Source of the DNA: Streptomyces sp. WM6386
GTDB taxonomy: Bacteria > Actinomycetota > Actinomycetes > Streptomycetales > Streptomycetaceae
Length of the DNA: 64,000 nt
NCBI RefSeq assembly: GCF_000972385.1
Contig: NZ_JXTE01000051.1
Coordinates: 3,877-67,876, forward strand
Direction of reading: 5' to 3'
The position numbers and the translations under genes are program-made. Below are positions 63,541 to 64,000 of this stretch, piece by piece (position 1 is the stretch's first letter; each line of letters begins with the position of its first letter). Below the pieces are notes generated by a model. The model made no database searches. It worked only from the letters and a program-made list of their open reading frames with translations, and was not told the DNA's origin.

Positions 63541-63885
63541 CTATCGCCGGGTTCTGCATCTCGGGCAGGCGCACGGTGGATACGCCGAGGTGCGTGGCGG
63601 TGGTTCGGCCCGTCCGCCGGCCAGGATCTCTAGCTTGCCCCGGTCTTCGGTCACGGTCCCGTCGGCGCCGAGCTTGTAGACGCGCAGGGTGAGGCGGGAG
63701 CGGCGGTGGGTGCGGCTGTCGATGAGGTCGAGTGCGTCCGTCTGTGGCGGGTAGTGCACGGCGCAGTCCGGGCAGGCGTAGACGTTGAAGCCGGGGCCGG
63801 TGGCGGCGTGGACCTCGTGGACCAGGACGGGTTCTTCGGTGGTGCGCTCGCAGCGGGCGCACATGCGCAGCGCGGGGCGGGTCAT
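63541..63885 (-). CDS. Hypothetical Cys-rich (zinc-ribbon-like) protein
   Basis: A 114-residue protein with CARC near residues 9-12, CPDC near 38-41 and CPRC near the end, spacing suggestive of zinc binding, and the segment VREVHAA-like LVHEVHAATGPGFNVYACPD. Similar small proteins occur near integrated elements in actinomycetes as I recall, but no function is assigned. Its ATG overlaps the stop of the gene upstream (ATGA). Confidence 0.55.
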   Translation of the reverse strand: MTRPALRMCARCERTTEEPVLVHEVHAATGPGFNVYACPDCAVHYPPQTDALDLIDSRTHRRSRLTLRVYKLGADGTVTEDRGKLEILAGGRAEPPPRTSAYPPCACPRCRTRR

Positions 63886-64000
63886 CGGGTGGCCGCCGCG
63901 ACGTGGACGCCGTGGATGTGGGTCGGGCCTACGTCGATGCCGAGGGTGGCGAGGTAGGCGGCGCGGCGGCGTGCGCGTTGGAGGCGGGGGGCGGGTGGGG
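63883..64000 (-). CDS. C-terminal end of an unknown gene at the right edge
   Basis: An open frame entering from the right ends RLQRARRRAAYLATLGIDVG and then PTHIHGVHVAAATR, with a TGA overlapping the next gene's ATG. Codon use looks coding. Too short to assign; it forms an operon with the zinc-ribbon-like gene. Confidence 0.5.

Overview
The window is from a high-GC actinomycete, almost certainly a Streptomyces chromosome core region. Third codon positions are nearly all G or C, GTG starts and 1-4 base stop/start overlaps are frequent, and the gene families (WhiJ/AbaA-type regulators with DUF397, WXG100 proteins, futalosine menaquinone genes, UdgX) are typical of the genus. From memory the order resembles the S. 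coelicolor region around hemL, mqnE, scoF and mqnA; I could not check this.

Layout. 0.4-8.3 kb: hemL, a histidine phosphatase, a deacetylase-like lipoprotein, and a TlpA-CcdA-ResB-CcsB system II cytochrome c maturation set ending in a strong hairpin. 8.5-21.7 kb: mixed metabolism and regulation, with an SRPBCC protein, a 2OG-Fe(II) oxygenase, a cytosine-deaminase-like enzyme, a PucR regulator, a transglutaminase, a CDP-alcohol phosphatidyltransferase-like protein, argG with a leaderless promoter under a likely ARG box, two regulators beside good palindromic operators, an NCS1 permease, an EamA transporter and a LysR regulator. 21.8-28.9 kb: late menaquinone genes (UbiD-like decarboxylase, UbiA-type prenyltransferase, UbiX, mqnE) with rhomboid, AsnC, UdgX and GNAT genes; mqnA lies apart at 45 kb. 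29.2-35.6 kb: TetR, HtdX-like hydratase, FabG4-like reductase, FadA2-like thiolase and an acyl-CoA synthetase, i.e. fatty-acid metabolism, with unusual repeats around and inside genes.

35.6-45.9 kb is more accessory: a perfect 19-bp inverted repeat, the decayed remains of a HEAT-repeat (possibly STAND-type) gene, a WhiJ-type triad (DUF397, XRE-DUF5753, HATPase), an FG-GAP protein, a LysR gene cut off at a dispersed repeat, a Tat-exported flavoprotein, azlCD with a cupin regulator, a cold-shock gene with a long leader, and mqnA.

46.5-63.3 kb looks like a type VII secretion-related region: a Ser/Thr kinase with a PQQ propeller, a solitary full-length EccC ATPase, and two facing cassettes. The plus cassette (53.8-57.8 kb) and the minus cassette (57.9-61.5 kb) each have small WXG100-like proteins ending in a YxxxD signal, a larger T7SS-signal-type protein with a hydrophobic core, small companion proteins and a membrane protein. 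The large protein of the minus cassette is broken by a one-base frameshift. No EccB, EccD, EccE or mycosin gene is in the window. This paired-cassette region is the best candidate here for an undescribed system.
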